NCBI RefSeq assembly: GCF_027947535.2
Contig: NZ_JAAGKO020000022.1
Location: forward strand, 1-64,000
Direction: 5' to 3'
DNA from: Streptantibioticus silvisoli
GTDB lineage: Bacteria > Actinomycetota > Actinomycetes > Streptomycetales > Streptomycetaceae
Length of the DNA: 64,000 nucleotides
Made by a program: the position numbers and the translations under genes. Within the stretch, counting starts at the first letter, position 1, and every line of letters begins with the position of its first letter. Of this stretch, positions 44,166 through 54,468 are shown one piece after another. The notes beneath the pieces were generated by a model, which searched no databases, was not told the origin of the DNA, and saw nothing but the letters and a program-made list of their open reading frames with translations.

Positions 44166-44475
44166 CAGTCCTCGCCGTCGCTCATCGCCTGCGTGCCAGG
44201 TGGGCTCTCGGTACCTGGACGTGCTGAGTGCCAAGTGGTGCTGAGTGCTTAGGAGACGAACCTACCGTCTCGGCGCGGACGGCAGAAAAGCCGGAGGCGC
44301 CCGTCGCACGTCCGCTCGGTGGCCGCTTCACAGTTGGGACACGGTTTCCGGGTCATCCGGTGACGGAACGGTCAAGCAACTTGACGCATATCCGCTCTCC
44401 GGCACACTTGGCGGACAGGTAAGCATAGGTCTTCGTGTGACGTGCGGGCGAACCCGCCAAGGGGGAAGCGGTTCA
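44166..44475. other. Divergent promoter region of two kinase genes
   Basis: No gene. GTGCTGAGTGC occurs twice (44221-44231 and 44238-44248). TTGACG (44381-44386) is a good -35 for the + strand, with a weak CACACT about 16 nt on. TAAGCATAGGT (44420-44430) is another AT-rich element that could hold a -10. A GGGGGAAG site precedes the + strand start. Confidence 0.5.
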
Positions 44476-46134
44476 ATGAGCGGGGACGCGCGCGGCGACT
44501 TCTCGGGCAGCACCGTGGGAGGCGGCCGGTACCAGCTGCGCCGCATGCTCGGCGAGGGCGGGATGGCGTCGGTGCACCTGGGGCACGACACCGTGCTGGA
44601 CCGGCCGGTGGCGGTCAAGACGCTGCACAGCGAGCTGGGCCGGGAGGCGTCGTTCCGCGAGCGGTTCCGCCGCGAGGCGCAGGCGGTCGCCAAGCTGAAC
44701 CACACCAACATCGTCTCGGTCTACGACTCCGGCGAGGACGAGATAGACGGCCGCTCCGTCCCGTACATCGTGATGGAGCTCGTGGACGGCGACCCGCTGC
44801 GCGACGCGCTGGACCGCGACGTGGCGGCGCAGGGCGCGATGCCCACGGACCGGGCGCTGAAGATCACCGCCGACGTGCTGGCCGCGCTGACCGCCAGTCA
44901 CGAAATGGGCCTGGTGCACCGGGACATCAAGCCGGGCAACGTCATGCTGACCCGGCGCGGCGTGGTCAAGGTGATGGACTTCGGCATCGCGCGGGCCCTC
45001 CAGTCCGGGGTGACGTCGATGACGCAGACCGGCATGGTGGTCGGTACCCCGCAGTACCTGTCGCCGGAACAGGCGCTGGGCCGCGGGGTGGACGCCCGCT
45101 CCGACCTGTACTCGGTCGGCTGCATGCTGTTCGAACTGCTCACCGGACGGCTGCCGTTCGAGGGCGACTCGCCGCTGGCGGTGGCCTACCAGCACGTGCA
45201 GGAGGAGCCGCCGGTCCCGTCGTCGATCAACCGTTCGCTGCCGCCGGCGGTGGACGCGCTGGTGGCGCGGGCGCTGCGGAAGAACCCGGCGGAGCGCTTC
45301 CCGACCGCCGAGGCGATGCAGGACGAGTGCGTGCGGGTGGCGGGCAGCGCGCACGCCGCGACGCCGCTGGTGATCGGCGAGGGCCCCAAGGCGCACCACG
45401 GCTACCAGCACACCAACCCGGACTCGTTCGCGGTCTTCCCCAACGCGACCGTCGACGGCCCGCGGACCCCGCCGCCCTACCCGTCCCAGCCGTCCCAGAC
45501 CCCGCCGCCGCAACAGCAGCCGCTCGCGCAGCAGATGAGCTACGGGCCGCCGACGCCCAACCCGATGCCGCAGCAGTACGCGCCGATGAACTACCAGACG
45601 CCGGCGCCCCCGGTGCAGCAGCGGCCGATGGGCCCGGGCCCGTCCCCGGCCTACACCCAGAAGCCGCCGACGCCCCCGAGCGGCGGCGGCAACTGGAAGC
45701 CGCTGGTGATCTTCGGGATCATCGCGGTGATCGCGGCGGTGGTGCTGCTGCTGGTCATCGGCGCGTTGACCAACAAGAACAACGGCAGCACGGACCCGGA
45801 CCCGACGACGAACACCTACGGGGCGTCGACCGCACCGGCGCCGTCGGTCACCATGGGCGACCCGAGCAAGACCATCAACGCCTCGGAGTGCACCGACGCC
45901 AACGAGGGCATGGGCGGCGGCAGCACGGTCACCATGCCCGACCTGGACTTCACCTACATCGACTCGGTGAAGGCGTGCCTGGACCGGGCCGGCTGGAAGT
46001 ACCGGGAGGTGCCCACCGACGAGCACCTGTTCGGCAAGGGCACCGTGATGGACAGCAACCCCTCCCCGTACGACTCGTTCAACCCGAAGACGACCAAGAT
46101 CGTGCTGTACGTCTCGACCGGCAAGCTGGACTGA
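44476..46134 (+). CDS. Membrane-bound Ser/Thr protein kinase with one PASTA-like domain
   Basis: 552 residues from the ATG at 44476 (GGGGGAAG upstream). Kinase domain about 15-285: GEGGMASVHLG, VAVKTL, HRDIKPGNV, DFGIA, MTQTGMVVGTPQYLSPEQ. A Pro/Gln-rich linker (about 320-400) resembles those of PknB-type kinases. One membrane helix spans about 408-432. The extracellular part ends with a single PASTA-like unit (VTMPDLDFTYIDSVKACLDRAG to IVLYVSTG), which may bind peptidoglycan fragments. In Streptomyces such kinases affect wall, division and antibiotic control. Confidence 0.92.
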   Translation: MSGDARGDFSGSTVGGGRYQLRRMLGEGGMASVHLGHDTVLDRPVAVKTLHSELGREASFRERFRREAQAVAKLNHTNIVSVYDSGEDEIDGRSVPYIVMELVDGDPLRDALDRDVAAQGAMPTDRALKITADVLAALTASHEMGLVHRDIKPGNVMLTRRGVVKVMDFGIARALQSGVTSMTQTGMVVGTPQYLSPEQALGRGVDARSDLYSVGCMLFELLTGRLPFEGDSPLAVAYQHVQEEPPVPSSINRSLPPAVDALVARALRKNPAERFPTAEAMQDECVRVAGSAHAATPLVIGEGPKAHHGYQHTNPDSFAVFPNATVDGPRTPPPYPSQPSQTPPPQQQPLAQQMSYGPPTPNPMPQQYAPMNYQTPAPPVQQRPMGPGPSPAYTQKPPTPPSGGGNWKPLVIFGIIAVIAAVVLLLVIGALTNKNNGSTDPDPTTNTYGASTAPAPSVTMGDPSKTINASECTDANEGMGGGSTVTMPDLDFTYIDSVKACLDRAGWKYREVPTDEHLFGKGTVMDSNPSPYDSFNPKTTKIVLYVSTGKLD

Positions 46135-46187
46135 CCCTCCCCGCCGCCCTGCCTCCTGGGCGGGATCTGAGCGGACCTGAACGGAAC

Positions 46188-46221
46188 GGAACGGCCCCGG
46201 CGCGTGCGCCGGGGCCGTTCC
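46188..46221. terminator. Strong hairpin between convergent kinase and bpa genes
   Basis: GGAACGGCCCCGGCGC, 2 nt, then its exact complement: a 16-bp perfect stem. It probably ends both transcripts. Confidence 0.8.
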
Positions 46222-46271
46222 GTGTCGTGCGGCGGTTCGTGTCGTGCGGCGATCCGTGTCGTGCGGCGATC
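46221..46271. repeat. 17-bp tandem repeat, three copies
   Basis: CGTGTCGTGCGGCGATC and close copies at 46221, 46238 and 46255; the last two are identical. Located between the terminator and the end of the bpa gene. Confidence 0.9.
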
Positions 46272-46317
46272 CGTCACGTCCCGGCGGAAGGACCGGTACG
46301 TGAGGGCCGCACCGGTG

Positions 46318-46878
46318 TCACAGGTACGGTCCGGTGCGGGTGGCACCCGGGTGGGTGGCGGGGTCCTCGGACTCCCCGTCACCGCCGACGCCGGGCGGCA
46401 ACGCGCGGCGCATCTGCTCCAACTGGGCGCGCGCGGCCATCTGCTGCGCGAACAGGGCGGTCTGGATGCCGTGGAACAGCCCCTCCAGCCAGCCCACCAA
46501 CTGGGCCTGCGCGATGCGCAGTTCGGCCTCGCTGGGCACCGTGTCGTCGGTGAACGGCAGGGAGAGCCGGTCGAGTTCGGCGACCAGTTCGGACGCCAGG
46601 CCCTCCTCCAGCTCCTTGACCGAACTTCGGTGGATCTCCTTCAGCCGGACCCGGCTCGCCTCGTCGAGAGGTGCGGCGCGGACCTCCTCCAGCAGCTGCT
46701 TGATCATGCTGCCGATGCGCATGACCTTCGCGGGCTGCTCGACCATCTCCGTCACCGGGATCTCGCGGGGCTCGCCGTCATCACCCCGGCCGGCGTTGCC
46801 CAGCGCCATTCCGTCCGGGCCGACGACCAGCACGTGCGGGCCCCCGTCCTGCGACCGTTCGTTCATCGGCGTATCCAT
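46318..46878 (-). CDS. bpa: Bacterial proteasome activator (Bpa, DUF2587)
   Basis: 186 residues from the ATG at 46878 (MDTPMNERSQ); a GTG at 46896 is an alternative start. The four-helix Bpa core is unmistakable: MVEQPAKVMRIGSMIKQLLEEV, then LDEASRVRLKEIHRSSVKELE and LVGWLEGLFHGIQTALFAQQM. The C-terminus is GPYL, the actinomycete form of the proteasome-docking motif (GQYL in Mycobacterium tuberculosis). Bpa forms a dodecameric ring that opens the 20S proteasome and feeds it loosely folded proteins without ATP. Proteasome genes are not in the window. Confidence 0.93.
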   Translation of the reverse strand: MDTPMNERSQDGGPHVLVVGPDGMALGNAGRGDDGEPREIPVTEMVEQPAKVMRIGSMIKQLLEEVRAAPLDEASRVRLKEIHRSSVKELEEGLASELVAELDRLSLPFTDDTVPSEAELRIAQAQLVGWLEGLFHGIQTALFAQQMAARAQLEQMRRALPPGVGGDGESEDPATHPGATRTGPYL

Positions 46879-47003
46879 ACGTTCATTGTCTCGCACGTAT
46901 GACGCAGTCCACGTCCCGGTCCGGGATGCGAACCGTCCCGGGGCCGTCCCGGAGCCGTCCCTGGACCCCCGCGGCGCCCGCCCGGCCGCCCGCCGGCAAC
47001 GCC

Positions 47004-48089
47004 TCAGCGCCGCCGCTGCCGCACCGCCAGCACGCCCAGCCCCGCGCCCAGCAGCGCCAGGCCGGTGCCGAACGGCAGCACCCGCAGCGCCCGCCCGGCC
47101 GGCCCGGCCGCCGTCTGCGGTTCCTCCCCGGCCGCCCGGGCCGGCCCGGACCGCCCCGGAACCGGCTCACCGGGCGCCCGTGTGGCCGACGAACCGCCCG
47201 ACGCCCCGCCCGGCGGCCATGCCGTGCTGTTCCTCGCCGCACCGCCCGGCACCGGGGGCAGCGCGGGAACAACCTGCCCGGTGGCCGCGCCCGCCTCCGT
47301 GCCCGGGTCCGCGCCCGATTCCGCTCCCGGGTCCGCCTGCCGCGGCAGGTCGGCGCCGCCGGCCGGCCCCGCCCCCACGCCGTCCGCTCCTCCGCCGTCC
47401 GGTCCCGCGCCGTCCGGCCCGTCGCCGGAGGTGAGCTGCCAGACGGCGCCGCGGCCCAGCGGCAGGCCCAGCTCGTCGTGATCCGCGTCCCGCCCGGGGT
47501 GCGGCCGGCCCTCACCGGCCCGGTTGCCGGCCAGCGCCGGATCGCCGCCGGGCGCCGGGTGCTGCTGCTCACCGCCGTCCGCCACGACCGCGCCGACCGC
47601 GTCGTCGGCCACCAGCCCCATGCCGCCACCGCCCGGCGCCGACGACGCGCTGACCTGCGTGAAGGGGCTCCAGGGGGCGTAGGGATCGGCTCGGGGGGCG
47701 TCGTCCGCGGCGGTACCGCCGTCGTGGGGCGGGTCGGGGTCGGCGGAGGGGGCGTCACCGGGGGCGGGGGTGCGGTGGCCCGGGGCGCGGGCGGCCGTTG
47801 CGCGGTGGCCCGGGGTGCGGTGGCCCGGCGGGCGGGCGGTCGGCGAGCCGGAGGCGGGGTCGGCGGTGGGCGGCACGCCGGCGGCGGGGGGCGGGGGGCC
47901 GGACGCCGTGGCCCGGCCGTCGGACGCCGCGGGCCACGGCCGGGCGGCGCCGGACACCCCGCCGGACGCGGGCGCGTCGGCCGCGCACGCCACCGGGGCC
48001 AGGGCCAGCGCGGCGGCCACCGCCAGCGGGACGGCCGACGCGAGGCGGGCCGGGGGGAGTCTGCGTCGGATACGGCGAGCGACGGGCAC
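47004..48089 (-). CDS. Exported Pro/Gly/Ala-rich protein with C-terminal membrane anchor
   Basis: 361 residues. A basic N-terminus (MPVARRIRRRLPP) plus hydrophobic core form a signal peptide ending near ACA. The middle is a low-complexity Pro/Gly/Asp-rich region with GHRTPGHRA-type repeats and a less biased central piece (YAPWSPFTQVSAS, DELGLPLGRGAVWQLTSGD). The C-terminus has one hydrophobic helix followed by RQRRR, like a sortase-type tail, but there is no LPXTG/LAXTG before it, so it is probably a plain membrane anchor. Function unknown. Confidence 0.65.
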   Translation of the reverse strand: MPVARRIRRRLPPARLASAVPLAVAAALALAPVACAADAPASGGVSGAARPWPAASDGRATASGPPPPAAGVPPTADPASGSPTARPPGHRTPGHRATAARAPGHRTPAPGDAPSADPDPPHDGGTAADDAPRADPYAPWSPFTQVSASSAPGGGGMGLVADDAVGAVVADGGEQQHPAPGGDPALAGNRAGEGRPHPGRDADHDELGLPLGRGAVWQLTSGDGPDGAGPDGGGADGVGAGPAGGADLPRQADPGAESGADPGTEAGAATGQVVPALPPVPGGAARNSTAWPPGGASGGSSATRAPGEPVPGRSGPARAAGEEPQTAAGPAGRALRVLPFGTGLALLGAGLGVLAVRQRRR

Positions 48090-48213
48090 GCCGGCCCCCT
48101 TACCGTCCGGTGGGATCGTTCCGTATACCCAGGGTCACACGGAGCGACCGGCGCGGCATCCCGGAACCGGCCGGGGCGCGTGCGGGATCACCGGGAAGGG
48201 GGCGCGGCGGGGG

Positions 48214-49191
48214 TCAGACGGTGAGCAGGATCTTGCCGACGTGGTCACCGGCATCCAGGGCGCGGTGCGCCTCGGCGGCGTTCTCCATCGGCACGGAGGC
48301 GTGGACGACCGGGCGGACCTTGCCGTCGGCGACCAGCGGCCAGACGTGTTCGCGCACGGCGGCGATGATGGCGGCCTTCTCGCCGCGCGGGCGGCCGCGC
48401 AGCGACGTGGCGGTGACCGCGGCCCGCTTGGCGAGCAGCTTGCCGAGGTCGAGTTCCGCCTTCGACCCGCCCTGCATGCCGATGACGGCGAGCCGGCCGC
48501 TGAGAGCGAGGGCGTCGATGTTCCGCGACAGGTACTTGGCGCCCATGATGTCCAGGATGACGTCGGCCCCGGCGCCGTCGGTGGCGTCCTTCAGCGCGGC
48601 GACGAAGTCCTGCTCGCGGTAGTCGATGAGGATGTCGGCGCCCAGCTCGCGGCAGCGCTCCAGCTTCTGCGGGCCGCCCGCGGTGACCGCGACGCGCGCG
48701 CCGACGGCCTTGGCGAGCTGGACGGCCATCGTGCCGATGCCGCTGGCGCCGCCGTGCACCAGCAGGGTCTCGCCGGGACGGAGGTTGGCGACCATGAAGA
48801 CGTTGGACCACACCGTCGCCGTCACCTCGGGCAGCGCGGCGGCCTCGACGACGCCGACCCCGTCCGGCACCGGCAGCAACTGGCCGGCCGGCACCGCGAC
48901 CCGCTGGGCGTACCCGCCGCCGGCCAGCAGCGCGCAGACCTCGTCGCCCACCGACCAGCCGGTCACCCCCTCGCCGACCTCGGCGATCCGCCCCGAGCAC
49001 TCCAGTCCCGGGTAGACCGGCGCGCCCGGCGGCGGCGGGTAGTGGCCCTGCCGCTGGAGGAGGTCGGCGCGGTTGACGGCGCCGGCGGCCACCTCGACCA
49101 CCACCTCACCCTCGCCCGCCTCGGGGTCGGGCACCTCGGCCCACACCAGGGCCTCGGGGCCGCCGGGTTCCGGAATCGTGATCGCGTACAT
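48214..49191 (-). CDS. NADPH:quinone reductase (zinc-independent MDR)
   Basis: A 325-residue medium-chain reductase. Signature AGAVNRADLLQRQGHYPPPPG near residue 36 and nucleotide-binding LVHGGASGIGTMAVQLAKA identify the quinone oxidoreductase group (PIG3/QOR type). There are no structural zinc cysteines. It probably reduces quinones or reactive carbonyls with NADPH. Start at ATG 49191. Single gene, with a short upstream gap followed by the repeat-rich region 49192-49581. Confidence 0.9.
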   Translation of the reverse strand: MYAITIPEPGGPEALVWAEVPDPEAGEGEVVVEVAAGAVNRADLLQRQGHYPPPPGAPVYPGLECSGRIAEVGEGVTGWSVGDEVCALLAGGGYAQRVAVPAGQLLPVPDGVGVVEAAALPEVTATVWSNVFMVANLRPGETLLVHGGASGIGTMAVQLAKAVGARVAVTAGGPQKLERCRELGADILIDYREQDFVAALKDATDGAGADVILDIMGAKYLSRNIDALALSGRLAVIGMQGGSKAELDLGKLLAKRAAVTATSLRGRPRGEKAAIIAAVREHVWPLVADGKVRPVVHASVPMENAAEAHRALDAGDHVGKILLTV

Positions 49192-49581
49192 GCCGCGAGG
49201 CTACCCCCGCGATCCGCCACCGGTGAGGACGGCACGGGGCGCGGCGTTGAGTGCGGTCACGGCGGTACGGGGCCGCGCCGGACGCGGGGCACGGGGTGGC
49301 TTCCGGTGCGGCGACCGCGGTGCGGGGCGGTGCCGTTTACGGAGTGACGGGTGCTCCGGCGTGACGGCTTCGCGCTTTTGCGCCGTCGCGCCTTCGGCCC
49401 GTTGCCCCGGCACGTTTGTCACGCCTCACGCCTCACGCCTTCGCCCCGTCACGCCGTCACGCCGTCACGCCGGTCACGCCGGTCACGCCGGTCACGCCGG
49501 TCACAGATCAGACGGTCATACGTATCGCCGTCCCACGTCACGTTGTCTCCCGCCACGCCGTCCCACGCCACGCCGTCCGCC
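49192..49581. other. Gene-free gap with GTCACGCC tandem repeats
   Basis: No gene. From 49449 to about 49507 the sequence is three 8-bp GTCACGCC units followed by four 9-bp GGTCACGCC units. Looser CACGCC words continue on both sides up to the end of moeA (to about 49580). The promoter of the quinone reductase gene must lie at the left end; no clear -10 is seen. Confidence 0.75.
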
Positions 49582-50807
49582 TCACGGCGTCAGCAGCAGC
49601 TCGACCTCCGTGCCGGCCGGGGCGCCGCCCGGTGGGACGACGGCCATGGCGTCCGCCTCGGCGAGGCCGCGCAGCATCGCGGGGCCGTGGAACCGCAGCG
49701 GCGCGACCCGGCCGCCGGAGCGGAAGGCCACCGGGACCAGGCGGGTGTCGTGCGGGTGGCCGGGCACCTGCTGTTCCAGGGCGCCGGAGCGCGGCTCGCG
49801 GTCGGCGCGGCCGGTCAAGGTGCGCAGTAGCGGCTCGACCAGGGTCAGCACGCCGGAGACGGCCGCCAGCGGGTTGCCCGGCAGGCCCACCAGCGGACGG
49901 CCGCTGGGCAGCACCGCCAGCAGCATCGGGTGCCCCGGGCGGACCGCGACGCCGTCGACCAGGACGCGCGCCTTCAGCCCGGCCAGCACCGGCCGCACGA
50001 AGTCGGCGGGACCGGCGGCCGTACCGCCCGTGGTGATGATCAGATCGGCGGTGCTGTGGGCGACCGCCTGCCGCAGCGCCTCGGCGTCGTCGCCGATCCG
50101 CCGCGGTTCCTCCGGCGCCCGCGCGCCCAGCCGGCGCAGCCACGGCGGCAGCAGCGGACCGAGCGCGTCCCGCACCCGGCCGTCGTCGGGCAGTCCGCGG
50201 GTGAGCAGTTCGTCGCCCAGCACGAGCACGTCCACCCGCGGCCTCGGCACCACCGGCAGCACGTCGTAACCGGCCGCCGCCGCCAGCGCCAGCACCGGCG
50301 GTCCGACGACCGTGCCGCGCTCCAGCAGCCGTTCGCCGGCCCGGCACTCCTGACCGCGCGGCCGCACCTCGTGGCCCGGGCCGGGCGCCGGGTACGGTTC
50401 GCGCACCCGCAGCGGGCCGGCGTCACCGGGGCCGGTCTCCCCGTGCTCGCGGCGCAGGACGCCCGTCGCGCCCGGCGGCAGCGGCGCGCCGGTGGCGATC
50501 GGGACCGCCTCGCCGTCCGCCAGCGCCGCCCCGGTGCCGTGGCCGGCCAGCAGCGCGCCGGTCTCCGTCCGCCGCCACGGCCCGGGTCCGGCCACCGCCC
50601 AGCCGTCCATCGCGGCGGTGTCGAACGCGGGCAGGTCGGTCAGCGCCGTCAGCGGTGCCGCCAGCGCGTCGCCGAGCGCGTCGCGCAGCGGCCGGTCGAC
50701 CGGCGGTCGCGGCCGGCCGGTGTCGCGGGCGATCCGGCGGGCCGTCCGCCAGTCCGTCTCGTGGTGCGGGGCCGGCGCGACACGCGCGGCGTCCGGCGCG
50801 GGCGCGG

Positions 50808-50811
<4 letters not shown>
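49582..50811 (-). CDS. moeA: Molybdopterin molybdenumtransferase MoeA-like protein
   Basis: 409 residues from the ATG at 50811, which overlaps the stop of the upstream gene (ATGA at 50808-50811). It shows DLPAFDTAAMDGWAV at the N-terminus, ITTGGTAAGPADFV (MPT-binding, Asp) in domain 3, and VGLPGNPLAAVSG. It should insert molybdenum into adenylylated molybdopterin. Pairing with a MobA-like gene supports a role in molybdenum cofactor finishing. The sequence is somewhat divergent, so a specialised paralogue is possible. Confidence 0.86.
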
Positions 50812-51959
<1,148 letters not shown>

Positions 51960-52048
51960 GCGGGGAGTATCCCGTCCGCCGGGCCGGGCCCGGCCCTGCG
52001 GCGGGTACCCGGCTGCGGCGGAGCGCCGTTCGTCGGTTGATCGGATCG

Positions 52049-53443
52049 TCAGATGGAACGCAGCAGGAGGGCCGGGCTCTCCACGCAGTCGGCGACGTAG
52101 CGCAGGAAGCCGCCCGCCGTGCCGCCGTCGCAGACCCGGTGGTCGAAGGTGAACGACAGCTGCACGACCTGCCGCACCGCCAGCTCACCGTCCACCACCC
52201 AGGGCTTGGCGGCTATCCGGCCGACGCCGAGCATCGCCGCCTCGGGGTGGTTGATGATCGGCGTGGAGCCGTCCACCCCGAAGACGCCGTAGTTGTTCAG
52301 GGTGAAGGTGCCACCGGTGAGATCGGCGGGCGACAGCTTGCCGTCCCGGGCCGCGGCCGTCAGCCGGCCGATCTCGGCGGCCAGGTCCTCGGTGGTCCTG
52401 GCGTGCGCGTCCCGGATCACCGGGACGACGAGTCCGCGGTCGGTCTGGGCGGCGAACCCCACGTGTACCGGGGCCAGCCGGACGATCTCGTTGCTCGCGG
52501 TGTCCACCACCGCGTTCAGCTCCGGGTAACGGGCCAGCGCGGCGGTGCAGATACGGGCCAGCAGCGCCAGCACGGACACCTTGCGGTCCGGGTGGCCGGC
52601 GTTCATCGCGGCGCGGGCGGCCAGCAGCCCGGTGGCGTCCGCGTCGACCCAGGTGGTGGCGTCCGGGATCTCCCGGCGGCTGCGCGAGAGCTTCTCGGCG
52701 ACCGCGCCGCGCACCCCGCGCAACGGCACCCGGGTCTCCCCCTCGGTCACCGCGACCGGCTTCGCGGCGGACGCGGACGCGGTGGCGGCGTCCGCGACGG
52801 CCCGTTCCACGTCGGCGCGCAGGACCAGCCCGTTGCTGCCGGTGCCGCGCAGCGTCCGCAGGTCGACGCCGTTCTCCCGGGCCAGCCGCCGCACCAGCGG
52901 CGAGACGACGGCCACCGGTCCCAGCGGCGCGGCGGGCGCGTCGTCGGCCCGGCCGGTACCGCGCCGGGTACCGGTGTCCACGCCGTCGGCGGGCATCCGG
53001 ACCCGGCGGCGGCGCGGCGCGGCGCCCGCGGTGCCGTAGCCGACCAGCACGTTGCCGGAGCCGGAGCCGGCAGTACCGCCGGCGTCGTCGACGGCGACGG
53101 CCTGCGCGGTCGCCCCGGCGGCGAGGCGGGCGCGGTCGGCGGGCTCCTGCGGCGCGGCGCCGGCGGGGTCACCGCAGGCCGCGTCACCGTCACCCGCGTC
53201 ACCGACGGCGACCGTGACCAGCGGGCGGCCGACCGGCACCTCGTCGCCGGGGTCGCCGTAGCGTGCGGTGACCACGCCCGCGTACGGGCACGGCACCTCG
53301 ACCATCGCCTTGGCGGTCTCCACCTCGACGACCGGCTGGTCGATCTCGACGACGTCGCCGACCTCGACCATCCAGCGCACGATCTCCGCCTCGGTCAGTC
53401 CCTCACCGAGGTCCGGCAGGGCGAACTCCTTCACCGCGGCCAT
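52049..53443 (-). CDS. bkdH: Branched-chain 2-oxoacid dehydrogenase E2, second set
   Basis: 464 residues from the ATG at 53443 (MAAVKEF), whose A is shared with the E1beta stop (TGATG). Lipoyl Lys45 lies in ETAKAMV. A linker with short Ala/Gly stretches leads to a binding domain (RRLARENGVDLRTLRGTG) and the acyltransferase core with FDHRVCDGGTAG (His and Asp of HRxxDG intact). Compared with the first set the core is diverged but complete, so both are probably active. Last gene of the bkdFGH-type operon. Confidence 0.92.
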   Translation of the reverse strand: MAAVKEFALPDLGEGLTEAEIVRWMVEVGDVVEIDQPVVEVETAKAMVEVPCPYAGVVTARYGDPGDEVPVGRPLVTVAVGDAGDGDAACGDPAGAAPQEPADRARLAAGATAQAVAVDDAGGTAGSGSGNVLVGYGTAGAAPRRRRVRMPADGVDTGTRRGTGRADDAPAAPLGPVAVVSPLVRRLARENGVDLRTLRGTGSNGLVLRADVERAVADAATASASAAKPVAVTEGETRVPLRGVRGAVAEKLSRSRREIPDATTWVDADATGLLAARAAMNAGHPDRKVSVLALLARICTAALARYPELNAVVDTASNEIVRLAPVHVGFAAQTDRGLVVPVIRDAHARTTEDLAAEIGRLTAAARDGKLSPADLTGGTFTLNNYGVFGVDGSTPIINHPEAAMLGVGRIAAKPWVVDGELAVRQVVQLSFTFDHRVCDGGTAGGFLRYVADCVESPALLLRSI

Positions 53444-54468
53444 CAGTCCTCCCACTGCAGGCGGGCCACCGCGTCCAGCACCCGGTCGACTCCGGGCAAG
53501 TGGTAGCGCTCCAGCATGGGCGGCGGATAGGGGATGTCGAAACCCGTTACCCGAAGAACGGGTGCCTCAAGATGGTGGAAACAGCGTTCCATCACCCGGG
53601 CGGCGATCTCCGCACCGGTGCCGGCGAAGCCGGAGGACTCGTGCACCACGACCGCCCGGCCGGTGCGCCGCACCGACGCGCACACCGTCTCGTCGTCGAA
53701 CGGCATCAGGCTGCGCAGGTCGACGACCTCCAGGTCCCAGCCCTCCGCGGTGGCGGCCTCGGCGGCCTCCAGGCACACCGGGACCGAGGGGCCGTAGGTG
53801 ATCAGCGTGGCCGAGCGGCCCGGGCGCCGCACGACGGCCCGGCCGAGCGGCGGCACCGTCTCCGGCTCGTCCGGCGACCAGTCGGCCTTGCCCCAGTAGA
53901 GCCGCTTGGGCTCCAGGAAGATCACCGGGTCGTCGCTGGCGATGGAGGCGCGCAGCAGCCCGTAGGCGTCGGCGACGGTCGCCGGGGTCACCACCTGGAG
54001 ACCGGGGGTGTGCAGGTAGTACGCCTCGGAGGAGTCGCTGTGGTGCTCGACGCCGCCGATGCCGCCGCCGTAGGGGATGCGGACGGTGATCGGCATCGGC
54101 ATCGTGCCGCGGGTGCGGTTGCGCATCTTGGCGACGTGGCTGATCAGCTGTTCCAGCGCCGGATATCCGAACGCGTCGAACTGCATCTCCACCACCGGAC
54201 GCAGGCCGTACATGGCCATGCCGACCGCGGTACCGAGGATGCCGGCCTCGGCCAGCGGCGTGTCGGTGACCCGCTCGGGCCCGAAGGCGGCGGCCAGGCC
54301 GTCGGTGATGCGGAAGACGCCGCCCAGCGTGCCGACGTCCTCGCCGAGGACGTGCACGGTGGGGTCGGCGGCCAGCGAGTCGTGCAGGGCCCGGTTGAGC
54401 GCCTGCGCCATGGTGGCCGGCTTGCGGGCGGCCTTCGCGGGGGCCGCCGGAGCGGTCGCGGTGCCCAT
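53443..54468 (-). CDS. bkdG: Branched-chain 2-oxoacid dehydrogenase E1 beta, second set
   Basis: 341 residues. ATG 54468 is preferred over the adjacent GTG 54471 because AGGAGG lies at proper distance only from the ATG; either way it overlaps the E1alpha stop. Motifs: GEDVGTLGGVFRITDGL, DTPLAEAGILGTAVGMA, QFDAFGYPALEQLI, IPYGGGIGGVEHHSDS. A ~17-residue Ala/Lys-rich N-terminal extension is extra relative to the first set's subunit. Confidence 0.94.
   Translation of the reverse strand: MGTATAPAAPAKAARKPATMAQALNRALHDSLAADPTVHVLGEDVGTLGGVFRITDGLAAAFGPERVTDTPLAEAGILGTAVGMAMYGLRPVVEMQFDAFGYPALEQLISHVAKMRNRTRGTMPMPITVRIPYGGGIGGVEHHSDSSEAYYLHTPGLQVVTPATVADAYGLLRASIASDDPVIFLEPKRLYWGKADWSPDEPETVPPLGRAVVRRPGRSATLITYGPSVPVCLEAAEAATAEGWDLEVVDLRSLMPFDDETVCASVRRTGRAVVVHESSGFAGTGAEIAARVMERCFHHLEAPVLRVTGFDIPYPPPMLERYHLPGVDRVLDAVARLQWED

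Noticed and set aside
47004-47100. Sortase-anchored cell-wall protein
   Set aside because: The C-terminal helix and Arg tail are present, but no LPXTG- or LAXTG-like pentapeptide precedes them.
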